A stretch of 64,000 bases of DNA from CAKZSB01 sp964573105 (GTDB lineage Bacteria > Pseudomonadota > Gammaproteobacteria > Granulosicoccales > Granulosicoccaceae): the NCBI GenBank assembly GCA_964573105.1, contig CAZNIS010000033.1, positions 1 to 64,000 of the forward strand, given 5' to 3'. Positions 34,823 through 43,521 of this stretch are shown piece after piece; position 1 is the first letter of the stretch; every line of letters starts with the position of its first letter. The notes under the pieces are model-generated. The model made no database searches. It saw only the letters and a program-made list of their open reading frames with translations, and was not told the DNA's origin. Position numbers and translations under genes: made by a program.

Positions 34823-34879
34823 CGTCGGTTAACCGCTGTGGCTATGTCATGAATACGGACGGGCATCTGATTGTTGCGA

Positions 34880-35641
34880 TCAATCGCGATAGTCCGGTTG
34901 TTGCTGATCGAGCTGGCGAATCAAGGCCTGCCAACTGCGGGTGACCGCATCGGTGGGGCCGCTGTCGTGTGGACCAGTGTAGGCGGCGAGTTTTTCTATC
35001 GCTGACGCCTTTGGATAGACAGGACTGGCGCCGCTGGCCATCACATCGACCTGTACCTTGCAGGCGTTTTCCAGTGTATATAAATGATAAAAAGCCTCAG
35101 CGATTGTTCGTCCTGCAGACAGCAAACCGTGGTTGCGCATGATCATCAACCACTGCTGTCCCATGTCTGTGGCCAGCCGATCGCACTCGGCCTGATTGTC
35201 GTCGGCGGAAGCGACGTCGTAGTGGTGGTAGCAAACCAGATGATGGATTTCGCCGGCCTGTTGGGACAGCGGCAGCAAGCCTGCCTGCATACACGATACC
35301 GCCATGCCGGCACGGGTGTGGCTGTGCAGCACGCAATGTACATCCGGGCGTGCCCGCAATACCGAGGCGTGAATCGCGTGGCCGGCGTTGTTGTAGGGGT
35401 AGTCTCCCGCCAGTACCTCGCCATCGAGTGACACGGTCAGCAGGTTGCCGGCAGAAATCTCTTCGAATAGCAGGCCATATGGATTGATCAGGTACAGATC
35501 GGGTTTATCCGGCACACGTGCGGACAGGTGCGTGAAGATTAGATCGGTCCAGCCGAATCGGACAAACAGTCGATAACAGGCGGCGAGATCCTGTCGCACA
35601 GTCCACTCGGCGTGGCTGACATCATTCGCGCTGACGGGCAT
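34880..35641 (-). CDS. Class II aldolase/adducin-family protein
   Basis: 253 residues. The class II aldolase fold is shown by RQDLAACYRLFVRFGWTDL, FTHLSARVP, NPYGLLFEEI, and the zinc-site His residues in VHCVLHSHTRAGMAVSC (H-x-H) and the second His in IMRNHGLLSAG. Enzymes of this family cleave fuculose-1-phosphate, ribulose-5-phosphate and similar, or decarboxylate/deformylate related acids; with a fused partner it may also be a lyase. Last gene of the phosphonate-type operon, 23 bases after the dehydrogenase. Substrate unknown. Confidence 0.88.
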   Translation of the reverse strand: MPVSANDVSHAEWTVRQDLAACYRLFVRFGWTDLIFTHLSARVPDKPDLYLINPYGLLFEEISAGNLLTVSLDGEVLAGDYPYNNAGHAIHASVLRARPDVHCVLHSHTRAGMAVSCMQAGLLPLSQQAGEIHHLVCYHHYDVASADDNQAECDRLATDMGQQWLMIMRNHGLLSAGRTIAEAFYHLYTLENACKVQVDVMASGASPVYPKASAIEKLAAYTGPHDSGPTDAVTRSWQALIRQLDQQQPDYRD

Positions 35642-35664
35642 GGCTGACAGTTCCGGTGAGAGGA

Positions 35665-36702
35665 TTAATCGATAGCGGTAAAAACTACGCCGTGGCTTTG
35701 CCGACGCAGGCGCGGGTCGGTCGATTTTACCTGTAGTGGCTGATCACTCAACACCTCGCGGCAACGCGCCAGTGTCTCTGCTTCGAGCCGCTGCATCGCC
35801 TCTTGCGTGTAGAAGGTGATGTGCGGAGAGAGAATGACATTGGGATGCTCGAACAGCGCACTGGCAGGGTGGTTGTGCAATGCCAGTGGCTCCTGGCTGA
35901 AGACATCCAGGCCTGCACCGACCAGTTTGCCTGTGTTAAGTGCTGCCAGCAGCGCCGTCTCGTCGATCAAGTCACCGCGCGAGACATTGATCAGCACGGC
36001 ACCGTCTTTCATCATCGAGAATTCATCGCGGCCGAGCAGATGATGGGTGTCGTGGTTCAACACACAGTGCAATGAGACAAAGTCTGCCTGTCGTAACAGG
36101 TCAGTGAGATTATCGACCTTGTGTGCTCCCGCGCGAGACATGGTGCTGCGATCGACGGCCGGATCGAAAGCGATGACATTGGCGGCAAAACCGGCACCTG
36201 CCATGCGCGCCATGCTGCGGCCGATTTTACCCAGACCGATCAGGCCAACGGTTTTGCCGGCAATGTCACTGGCAAGCCAGCGCCGCTCTGGCCAGAACCA
36301 GCCGCTGCGGTGCATTTCCCGGTCAATTGTGATCAGCTTTTTAGCCAACGCCAGCAACAGGCAAAACGCCCCTTCGGCGACGGTTTGCTCAGCATAGTGC
36401 GGGACGTTACACACCGGCACACGATGCTCAATCGCCGCATCCATATCGATGGCATCGATGCCTACACCGTATTTAACGATACCGCGTAATTGACTGGCAG
36501 TCTGGATCACCTCGCGTTGAATCGGGGTGTAGCACATCAGAATCAGGTCGGCCTCTTTGGTGGTGGCCAGGAGTTCTGCCTGGCTGACGCCATCGGGTAA
36601 CAGAATGTAGTCGTCCACCAACTCACGCATGTCGCTATCGAGTTGCGGGCACTGTAGTTCAGCATCGGTGCGTACGGCTATTCGTCGACGCCGGGTGCTC
36701 AT
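35665..36702 (-). CDS. D-isomer-specific 2-hydroxyacid dehydrogenase
   Basis: 345 residues from the ATG at 36702, which overlaps the aminotransferase-like stop (ATGA). NAD-binding motif GLIGLGKIGRSMARM, then the catalytic Arg (NVSRGDLIDETAL), Glu (SQEPL) and His (SPHITFYTQEA). It resembles phosphoglycerate/glyoxylate/hydroxypyruvate reductases. In this operon it might act on a 2-oxo or 2-hydroxy acid derived from the imported compound; this is inference. Confidence 0.9.
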   Translation of the reverse strand: MSTRRRRIAVRTDAELQCPQLDSDMRELVDDYILLPDGVSQAELLATTKEADLILMCYTPIQREVIQTASQLRGIVKYGVGIDAIDMDAAIEHRVPVCNVPHYAEQTVAEGAFCLLLALAKKLITIDREMHRSGWFWPERRWLASDIAGKTVGLIGLGKIGRSMARMAGAGFAANVIAFDPAVDRSTMSRAGAHKVDNLTDLLRQADFVSLHCVLNHDTHHLLGRDEFSMMKDGAVLINVSRGDLIDETALLAALNTGKLVGAGLDVFSQEPLALHNHPASALFEHPNVILSPHITFYTQEAMQRLEAETLARCREVLSDQPLQVKSTDPRLRRQSHGVVFTAID

Positions 36703-38111
36703 TGGGCAGAGCCGATCCCGGCCAGGCGGCACTCGGTGGCAAGTGCTGATTCGATGATATCCAGCGCATTGTCCATTTGCTCTCGGGTCAGGATCAGTGG
36801 CGGTGTCAGGGTAATGGTGTTACCCATCGTCAGTTTGAATGACAGGCCCTCGTCCAGACAGCGATAAAAGACTGCCTCAGCCAGATCGTCTGCCGGTGTT
36901 TTGCTGTCACGATCCAGCACCAGTTCAACGCCCAGCAAGAACCCGCGCCCGCGTACATCGCCCATTGCCCGGTATTGCGACTGCATCTGCCGCAATCTTG
37001 CCAGTGCATGATCGCCAACGCGGCGGGCGTTCTCGACCAGGCCCTCTTGTTCAATGATATCGATAGTCGTCAGTGCAGCGCGTGCGCTGACCGGATTTTT
37101 CTCGTGCGTGTAGTGGCCCAGTGCATAGTGACCGGCGATGTTCAGGTCGTCGCGTGCGATCACTGCCGCGATCGGCATGATGCCGCCACCCAATGCCTTG
37201 CCCAGCACCAGGATATCCGGCACCACATCATCGTGATCGCAGGCGAACAGGCGGCCGGTTTTGCCAAGCCCTGTCGGAATTTCATCGAAGATTAATAAGG
37301 TGCCATGTTCATGGCAGGCCTTTTTTATCTCAGCCCAGAATCCCGGAGGTGGAATGTACGGCACGGCGCGCGCTGGTTCAGCGATGACGGCGGCGACATC
37401 GCCTTCTTTTTGCAGCACATAGCGAACAAAATTGGCGCAAGTCATCTTGCACAGCTCAAGCTGTGGTGCGCCGTTGTCATCCGGGTAACCGTAAGGGCAT
37501 CGATAGCAGGCAAACGGGGCGACGTGCTCGCTGCCCGGCAGCAGCGGACCTGCTATGTGGGAGCGGAACATCGATTCACCGCCGACAGACGATGCGCCAA
37601 AGCCGGCGCCATGGAAGGAATCCCAAAACGACAGGGTTTTGTGTCGACCCGTGGCAGCGCGTGCCAGTTTCAGTGCTACCTCTACCGCGTCAGAGCCGCC
37701 GGTGGTGAATAGCGTTCGCGATAGATCACCGGGGCTGATCTGCGCGAGCTTGCGCGCCAGCGCGGTGGCGGGTTCGCAGGCAAATCGGCGGGGTGCAAAG
37801 GGCAGTTCATCCATTTGTGCGGTGATGGCAGCTTTTAAACGTGGATGGCCGTAGCCGATGTGGTGCACGTTGTTGCCGTGAAAATCCAGATAGCGCCGGC
37901 CCTGCGTATCCTCGATCCATGCGCCCTCTGCTTTTGCGATGCTCGACAGACAAGGGGTGGATACCGACTGGTGCAGAAAATAGCGGGCGTCTTCGTCCAG
38001 TACTTTTTGCAGTTGCGGTCCGTGAGTTCTGGCGGCCCAGTCGCGGCGTCGATCGGAGGTATTGATTTCACCCTCGGCCTGAGTTGGCTTGCTTACTTGC
38101 ATGGTTGGCAT
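36699..38111 (-). CDS. pbfA: Class III aminotransferase-fold enzyme, PbfA-like (R)-1-hydroxy-2-aminoethylphosphonate ammonia-lyase
   Basis: 470 residues with the class III PLP fold: FHGNNVHHIGYGHPRLKAA, GGSDAVEVALKLARAATG, FDEIPTGLGKTGRL, and the PLP Lys in VLGKALGGG. A Cys-rich insertion (CYRCPYGYP, then CKMTCANF) and the HHIGYGHP block are, to my knowledge, typical of PbfA, which eliminates ammonia from 1-hydroxy-2-aminoethylphosphonate to give phosphonoacetaldehyde. Location directly behind an aminophosphonate-type ABC importer supports this. phnX/phnW, expected partners, are not in the window. Confidence in the family is high, in the exact reaction moderate. Confidence 0.7.
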   Translation of the reverse strand: MPTMQVSKPTQAEGEINTSDRRRDWAARTHGPQLQKVLDEDARYFLHQSVSTPCLSSIAKAEGAWIEDTQGRRYLDFHGNNVHHIGYGHPRLKAAITAQMDELPFAPRRFACEPATALARKLAQISPGDLSRTLFTTGGSDAVEVALKLARAATGRHKTLSFWDSFHGAGFGASSVGGESMFRSHIAGPLLPGSEHVAPFACYRCPYGYPDDNGAPQLELCKMTCANFVRYVLQKEGDVAAVIAEPARAVPYIPPPGFWAEIKKACHEHGTLLIFDEIPTGLGKTGRLFACDHDDVVPDILVLGKALGGGIMPIAAVIARDDLNIAGHYALGHYTHEKNPVSARAALTTIDIIEQEGLVENARRVGDHALARLRQMQSQYRAMGDVRGRGFLLGVELVLDRDSKTPADDLAEAVFYRCLDEGLSFKLTMGNTITLTPPLILTREQMDNALDIIESALATECRLAGIGSAQ

Positions 38112-38128
38112 AAAGATTCAGTGTTGGC

Positions 38129-40147
38129 TCAGGCCTGGGCGGTGGCGTTACCGGCCCGCCAGGCCTGCGTTCTCCTAAGGATTCCCTTGCTCAACACCAG
38201 GTGAATGATCCTCGCACCGGCGTTGGTATAGAAAATCATCATGCCCATGGCGGCGGCCGGTGCGATGTCGCCGGCGTCATCCATGTTCAGTACCGCAACC
38301 GATGCCAGTGTGGTGTCTGGCGAGTAGAGAAACACCAGCGCCGATACGGTTGTCATCGCGTTAACAAACAGATAAATCGAGATGTCCAGCCCGGCCGGCA
38401 AGCAGATGGGCACGGTCACTCGGGCAAACAGTTTGTAGAAAGGTTTTTTAAGTGACGCCGCCACCGATTCGAATTCGGGATCGATCTGCTTGAGTGCTGT
38501 TAGTGCGGTCAGGTGAGAGACGGTATAGAAGTGTGTCACCGTACAGACCACCAGGATGCCCATAGTGCCGTATAAAAAGTGCAGCGGATTGTTGGGGTTG
38601 TTGAAAAAGAAAATGTAGGCAAGCCCCAGCACCATGCCGGGGATTGCCATTGGCAATAACGCAAGCAGTTGAAACAGTGATCGGCCGGTGTGAAAGCCGG
38701 ACGTTTTTTCGACGATGTAGGCGCCGGAGAAAATGATGATGGTGCCGGTGATCGCCGTCAGCAGTGCGAGCTGGACCGAGTTGTAGTAGCTGTTCCAGCC
38801 GCCACCATCCATTAAATCAAAGGCATAGTTTTTCAGGCTGAAGCTAAGATCGTACGGCCAGAATTTGATCAATGCGGCGTACTGGCACACCCCCAGCAGG
38901 CCAACGATGAAAATCGCAACCAGTGTGCAATAGATAAAACACAGGGTATCGAAGCCGCGGCGCCTGGGTGCTTGCCAGGGCACTGAACGACTCGACAACA
39001 TTGCCACCTGGCGCCGCTGTACATAGCGATCCACAACAAACGCCAGCAGCGCCGGGATCAACAGTACCACGGATACGACCGCCCCCATTTCGAAGTTCTG
39101 CTGACCGATTACTTGTTTGTAGATGTCGACTGCCAGCATGTTGTATTGGCCGCCAATAACCTTTGGCAGGCCAAAATCTGTGATTACCAGATTGAACACC
39201 ACGAACGCTGCCGAGATCAGTCCGTAGCGGGCGCCGGGCAGGGTAACAGTGCGAAAAATTTTCCAGCGCCCGGCACGCAGTGAATGCGCTGCCTCGTACA
39301 ATCGAGCATCGGAGATCGCCAGTGCCGTGGTGATGATCATCACGGCGTGCGGGAAGGTAAAAAATACCGAGCCAATGACAATACCAATCGGCCCGTAGAT
39401 CGACTCGCCCATCAGAAAAGCCTTTAGCATGCCCTGATTGCCAAACAAATAGACCAGTGCGATCCCGGGCAACAGCGAAGGCACCAGAATCGGGGCCATC
39501 GCCACCAGCCGGAACAGCCCCTTAAAGCGCATTTGGCTGCGATTTAACGCATAGGCAAACGCAAAGGCCAGTGTCACGGTAATGAGGGTGCTGATGATAG
39601 CGATCAGCAGCGAGTTGCGAATCGATTGAAAAAGCGCCGGCGTGGAAAAGTAGGTGGCGTAGTTTGCGAACCCGGTCGACTTGACCGGCCGCAGTGAGAC
39701 TCGCCTGAAAGTGTTGGAGTCGAGTTCCAGCCATTCGGTGCTGCTGTGTCGCTTTGAGCCGACGAGCCAGACGGCCTGGTCGTCAACGCCGCGGATGCGA
39801 TACATGACGGGACTTCTGAAGCTGAAATCCGGAAACAGTTTGGTTGGCGATAATCGCCCGTCGCTGCCGGTATCAAAATCGGTGATGGCGTCGGCGCCCA
39901 GTGCGTCGTTAATCTTTTCTGCGGTTGTTGCCGGCGTATTCCAGTTGCCTTGATCGTCGCTGACCTGGATCTGAAACCGCGACAGATCGAAGCGATAGGT
40001 GGAAAACGATTTCGACAACATGGTGTAAAGCGGCAGTGCCAGGGTAATCACCAGGTACAGCGCCAGTACCAGCATATAGCCGCGCATGATCAGGTCGTCG
40101 CGGCCGAGCCGTGCCCGTAGCGGACGGCTCAAAGTCGAGTCCACCAC
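38129..40147 (-). CDS. Putative 2-aminoethylphosphonate ABC transporter permease (fused, two-domain)
   Basis: 672 residues: two permease domains in one chain, each with six helices and an EAA-like loop (AHSLRAGRWKIFRTVTLPGAR; ASLKKPFYKLFARVTVPICLP). The closest family is the fused AEP importer permease (PhnU-like), usually about 550 residues. The excess is a hydrophilic segment of about 120 residues between helix 1 and helix 2, facing the periplasm (FQIQVSDDQGNWNTPATTAE up to YATYFSTPALF). Starts at GTG overlapping the ATPase stop (TAGTG). Confidence 0.85.
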   Translation of the reverse strand: MVDSTLSRPLRARLGRDDLIMRGYMLVLALYLVITLALPLYTMLSKSFSTYRFDLSRFQIQVSDDQGNWNTPATTAEKINDALGADAITDFDTGSDGRLSPTKLFPDFSFRSPVMYRIRGVDDQAVWLVGSKRHSSTEWLELDSNTFRRVSLRPVKSTGFANYATYFSTPALFQSIRNSLLIAIISTLITVTLAFAFAYALNRSQMRFKGLFRLVAMAPILVPSLLPGIALVYLFGNQGMLKAFLMGESIYGPIGIVIGSVFFTFPHAVMIITTALAISDARLYEAAHSLRAGRWKIFRTVTLPGARYGLISAAFVVFNLVITDFGLPKVIGGQYNMLAVDIYKQVIGQQNFEMGAVVSVVLLIPALLAFVVDRYVQRRQVAMLSSRSVPWQAPRRRGFDTLCFIYCTLVAIFIVGLLGVCQYAALIKFWPYDLSFSLKNYAFDLMDGGGWNSYYNSVQLALLTAITGTIIIFSGAYIVEKTSGFHTGRSLFQLLALLPMAIPGMVLGLAYIFFFNNPNNPLHFLYGTMGILVVCTVTHFYTVSHLTALTALKQIDPEFESVAASLKKPFYKLFARVTVPICLPAGLDISIYLFVNAMTTVSALVFLYSPDTTLASVAVLNMDDAGDIAPAAAMGMMIFYTNAGARIIHLVLSKGILRRTQAWRAGNATAQA

Positions 40148-41235
40148 TAGCGTTCAAACGCGAGTAGCCGGTCTGCCGGCAACTCTACAGTGAGGCGATT
40201 GCCGATCTGCAGCGACAAACGGCGAACGGCGTTGATGGAAAAATCTGCAATCAAATCGTTGTCACCGAGACAATCGTCATGTAAATGCGAACGCCAGAAT
40301 GAGCCCATGAATGCCATATCGCGGATGGATACGTTCAAGTGATTGCCGGTATCCGGTGGCGTGGTCAACGGGATGATGTCCTCTGGACGTATTGCCGCGA
40401 CCAGCGCCGATCCGATCGGCTGGTCTGGCCAGTGCCCTGCGTCGCTGTGCAGGTTCAGTGTACCCACTTGCAATTGCCCGGGCTTGTTGCTGGTGGCCTG
40501 CAGCTGATTCATCTCGCCAATGAATTCTGCGACAAAAAGTGATGTTGGATTGCAGTAGATGTCTGCCGGTGTGCCGACCTGCTCGATGACGCCGTGATTC
40601 ATAACGACGATGCGATCGGCCAGCACCAGTGCCTCTTCCTGATCGTGCGTGACCATCACCGTCGTCACACCCAGCTTGCGTTGCAGTTCTTTAAGTTCGT
40701 GCCGCAACAGTACGCGCACTCTGGCGTCCAGTGCGGACAGTGGTTCGTCCAGCAACAATAGACCCGGTGAGGTGGCGATGGCGCGTGCCAGTGCGATGCG
40801 TTGCTGTTGTCCACCGGACAATTGCGAGGGAAATTTATCGCCCTGATCGGGTAGGCCAACCAGCTTGAGTAACTCGGCGACGCGCGCATCGATCTGATCG
40901 CGAGTGTGGCCGATATTCTCCAGGCCAAAGGAGATGTTTTTGGCAGCGGTGAGATTGGGAAACAAGGCGTAAGACTGAAATACAATGCCAAAGTCGCGTT
41001 CGGTCACCGGCAGTGTCGAGATATCAACGCCAGCCTGTTGAATACTACCGCTGGTCTGCAAGTCGAGACCCGCGATCGCTCTGAGCAAGGTTGTCTTACC
41101 GCAGCCGGACGGGCCGAGAAAACAAATTAATTCGCCTTCGTGGACATCGAGTTGAATATCTTTCAGCGCCTGAAAGTGACCGAAATATTTATTCAGCCCC
41201 TGAATGCGCAAATAGTGTGCGTCCGGATCTGTCAT
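40147..41235 (-). CDS. Putative 2-aminoethylphosphonate ABC transporter ATP-binding protein
   Basis: 362 residues from the ATG at 41235 (longer upstream frame rejected; it starts at TTG and lacks similarity). Walker A GPSGCGKTT, VFQSYALFPNLT, LSGGQQQRIALARA, LLLDEPLSALDARV, VTHDQEEAL and a C-terminal TOBE domain. Length and sequence fit the PhnT-type ATPases of iron/sulfate/phosphonate importers. Its upstream end borders the assembly gap. Confidence 0.9.
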   Translation of the reverse strand: MTDPDAHYLRIQGLNKYFGHFQALKDIQLDVHEGELICFLGPSGCGKTTLLRAIAGLDLQTSGSIQQAGVDISTLPVTERDFGIVFQSYALFPNLTAAKNISFGLENIGHTRDQIDARVAELLKLVGLPDQGDKFPSQLSGGQQQRIALARAIATSPGLLLLDEPLSALDARVRVLLRHELKELQRKLGVTTVMVTHDQEEALVLADRIVVMNHGVIEQVGTPADIYCNPTSLFVAEFIGEMNQLQATSNKPGQLQVGTLNLHSDAGHWPDQPIGSALVAAIRPEDIIPLTTPPDTGNHLNVSIRDMAFMGSFWRSHLHDDCLGDNDLIADFSINAVRRLSLQIGNRLTVELPADRLLAFER

Positions 41236-41305
41236 GTCGAGCGGGGGAACAGGTAGGGGGAGGGTGAACGTCGCGGCCCAACCACCCAAAAAGCCGGCCT
41301 CGCCC

Positions 41306-41315
41306 NNNNNNNNNN
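41306..41315. other. Assembly gap of ten N
   Basis: Ten N bases separate the ATPase gene from its binding-protein gene. Real length is unknown; it abuts a palindromic element at 41316, which may have caused the break. Confidence 0.98.
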
Positions 41316-41344
41316 ATCGCAGCCTATGCGCTGCGATCGGCTAG
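41316..41344. repeat. Palindromic REP-like element, copy 1
   Basis: ATCGCAGC (41316-41323) pairs with GCTGCGAT (41330-41337) around a 6-base loop and the element ends in GCGATCGGCTAG. The same two end sequences flank another hairpin at 49616-49650. It sits right beside the assembly gap, downstream of the binding-protein gene, where it would also act as the intergenic hairpin between binding protein and ATPase. Confidence 0.5.
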
Positions 41345-41362
41345 CGTTTTCTGCGCTATCGC

Positions 41363-42382
41363 TTACTTGGCTTCGGATTTACCGTCGTAGCGCTTTTGCC
41401 ACTCGGCCAGAATGCGCTTTCGATTATTGGCGGCGAACTCGAAGTCGTTATCGATCATTTTCTCCAGCAGATTTGGCGGGAAGTGCTCGACCGGCTTCGC
41501 CACACCGGGCATGGCCACGACGGCGTAACCCGTGTTGTACATTTCATTGGCGGTTTTGGTGATGGACCAGTCGACCAGCGCCTGCGCCGCTTCCAGATTG
41601 GCGGTGCCGGCTACGATCGCTGTGGCTTCCATATCCCAGCCCACACCTTCTTCGGGCACGATGATCTCCAGTGGTGCACCGGCCGCTTTCGACTTGGCGC
41701 CGCGAAAGGCAAAAGAAATACCAATCGGAATTTCACCGGCGGCGGCCAGCTTACAGGGCTTTGATCCGGAGTGGGTGTAGCGCGCAATGTTGTTGTGCAG
41801 CGCATCCATGTACTCCCAGCCACCCTCTTCACCAAACATTTGCAACCAGCTCGAAACGTCCAGAAAACCGGTGCCCGAAGAGTTGGGGTTGGGCATGATC
41901 AGATGGCCCTGGTACTGCGGGTCGGTCAGATCTTTCCAGCTGGTGGGCGGTGTCAGGCCGGCCTTTTCTGCCTCTACCGTGTTGTAGCACACCGATGCGA
42001 CCCAGGCGTCCATACCGACCCAGGCCGGTGGATCATCGTTATCGACAAACTTGGTGTCGAGCAACTCTACACCCTTGGGTGAGTAGGGCTCCAGCATGTC
42101 TTCGGATTTGAGCAGCAGCAGGGACGTTGCGGCCAGCCCCCAAATCACATCGGCCTGCGGATTGTCTTTTTCGGCCAACAGCTTTGCAGTGACGATACCG
42201 GTTGAGTCGCGCACCCAATTGACTTTGATATCCGGGTAGTCTTTGTTGAATGTCTCGGCGTAGCGTTTGAGGTCTTCGGCTTCGACCGCGGTGTATACGG
42301 TCAGTTCGGTCTGCGCCAGCACGGCATTGCTCAACAGCAAGCCGGCTATCGCACCGATTGAGGCTACAGTCTTTCCTGGCAT
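41363..42382 (-). CDS. Putative 2-aminoethylphosphonate ABC transporter substrate-binding protein
   Basis: 339 residues with a signal peptide (cut after NAVLA) and the binding-protein pattern of the iron/phosphonate type (TELTVYTAVEAEDLKRYAETF, ADVIWGLAATSLLLL, YNTVEAEKAGL, PNPNSSGTGFLDVSSWLQ). The best match I know is the PhnS-like AEP-binding family. Start is the ATG at 42382 behind AAGGAG. First gene of a six-gene run extending to 34880. Confidence 0.87.
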   Translation of the reverse strand: MPGKTVASIGAIAGLLLSNAVLAQTELTVYTAVEAEDLKRYAETFNKDYPDIKVNWVRDSTGIVTAKLLAEKDNPQADVIWGLAATSLLLLKSEDMLEPYSPKGVELLDTKFVDNDDPPAWVGMDAWVASVCYNTVEAEKAGLTPPTSWKDLTDPQYQGHLIMPNPNSSGTGFLDVSSWLQMFGEEGGWEYMDALHNNIARYTHSGSKPCKLAAAGEIPIGISFAFRGAKSKAAGAPLEIIVPEEGVGWDMEATAIVAGTANLEAAQALVDWSITKTANEMYNTGYAVVAMPGVAKPVEHFPPNLLEKMIDNDFEFAANNRKRILAEWQKRYDGKSEAK

Positions 42383-42713
42383 GGTGACTCCTTGGTGAAA
42401 TCAGTGAACCATAGCGCCGTATTGTTACCGATCGATTTCGTGCAGCTACAAAATCCCAACAACCAGCGCACCGATGGACCAGACTCGTGGCAGAGGCAGC
42501 TCCACTGCACAGGCAGCGACGCGCTGATTGAGCGCGGGCCGTGTACAGTTTCCTCCGTTTGGACCTGGCCACGTCGCCTACCTTATGATGAACGGCAATG
42601 TATAACAACCATCGATTCAGTTTCGCCGTGCAATCGCCCGTCAGCGCACGCATCGATGCCATGCTGCAAGCGCTGCTCGCAGGCTCGGTTCCAGTAGCTG
42701 CAAACGCGGTGAT
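42383..42713. other. Intergenic divergent region
   Basis: 331 bases between the divergent binding-protein and EEP-hydrolase genes. It must hold promoters for both; no clear -35/-10 pair or operator was found by eye. Confidence 0.4.
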
Positions 42714-43460
42714 GTGGTGAGGATTATCGGCTGGAACATCAGAGCGGGCGGTGGTGTTCGGGCCGAAGCCATTGTGCGCCAGTTGGTCCAGTGGCAGCCC
42801 GATGTCGTCGCGTTGTCCGAATTCCGCGCGACCGCACCAAGCCAGGCGATTGCCTGTGCACTGGCAGCGGCCGGCCTGTGCCATCAGCGCACCACGGTCG
42901 ATCGCGATCAGCCGGCGATCAACGCCCTGCTGGTGGCCAGTCGCTGGCCGTTGCGGCGTGTCAGCCTGCGCACCGCGCCAGACAATCCGCATCGCTGGCT
43001 GCACGTCAACGTGGCCGCGCGCACACCTTTTGCGCTGATGGCGATGCATATTCCCAACCGAACCACTGGTATGAAATACCCGTTTATGAATTCCATAGTG
43101 GAATTGATCGACCAGTGGCGGGGCCCGCAAGCGCTGATCATCGGCGATACCAATTCAGGGCGAATAGAAATAGACGAGGAGTCTCCCGCCTTCAATCGCA
43201 CCGAAGACAGCTGGCTGCGAACCCTCGATGAGCGCGGCTGGCGAGATGGGTTCAGGTGGTTGCACGGCGATACACGCCAATACACCTGGTATTCGCCCAA
43301 CGGCCGAAACGGATTTCGGCTCGATCAGGCGTTTATCCATCCGCGGCTGACACCGCGCCTGCAATCGTTACAGCACTGCTGGGGCGGATATAACGGCAGT
43401 GGACGGTTTGATGCGCTCAGTGATCATGCAGCGCTGCTGGTAGATTTTTCGAGCGGCTGA
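42714..43460 (+). CDS. Endonuclease/exonuclease/phosphatase (EEP)-family protein
   Basis: 248 residues. EEP fold: IIGWNIRAGGG (metal/Asn motif), PDVVALSEFR (Glu), ALIIGDTNSGRIE (G-D-x-N) and the C-terminal SDHAALLVDF (S-D-H). No signal peptide. Could be a nuclease or a sugar/lipid phosphatase. Start is GTG at 42714 or 42717; no strong Shine-Dalgarno. Confidence 0.85.
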   Translation: MVRIIGWNIRAGGGVRAEAIVRQLVQWQPDVVALSEFRATAPSQAIACALAAAGLCHQRTTVDRDQPAINALLVASRWPLRRVSLRTAPDNPHRWLHVNVAARTPFALMAMHIPNRTTGMKYPFMNSIVELIDQWRGPQALIIGDTNSGRIEIDEESPAFNRTEDSWLRTLDERGWRDGFRWLHGDTRQYTWYSPNGRNGFRLDQAFIHPRLTPRLQSLQHCWGGYNGSGRFDALSDHAALLVDFSSG

Positions 43461-43521
43461 CATTTCTGATTATCGCATTGTTATTTATGTGATCCATCCC
43501 GCCATTTTCCGCTATTGAGAA

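Noticed and set aside
42039..43130. 363-codon open frame on the minus strand
   Set aside because: It runs antisense through the start of the binding-protein gene and the EEP gene, has no family similarity and codes a composition typical of shadow frames.
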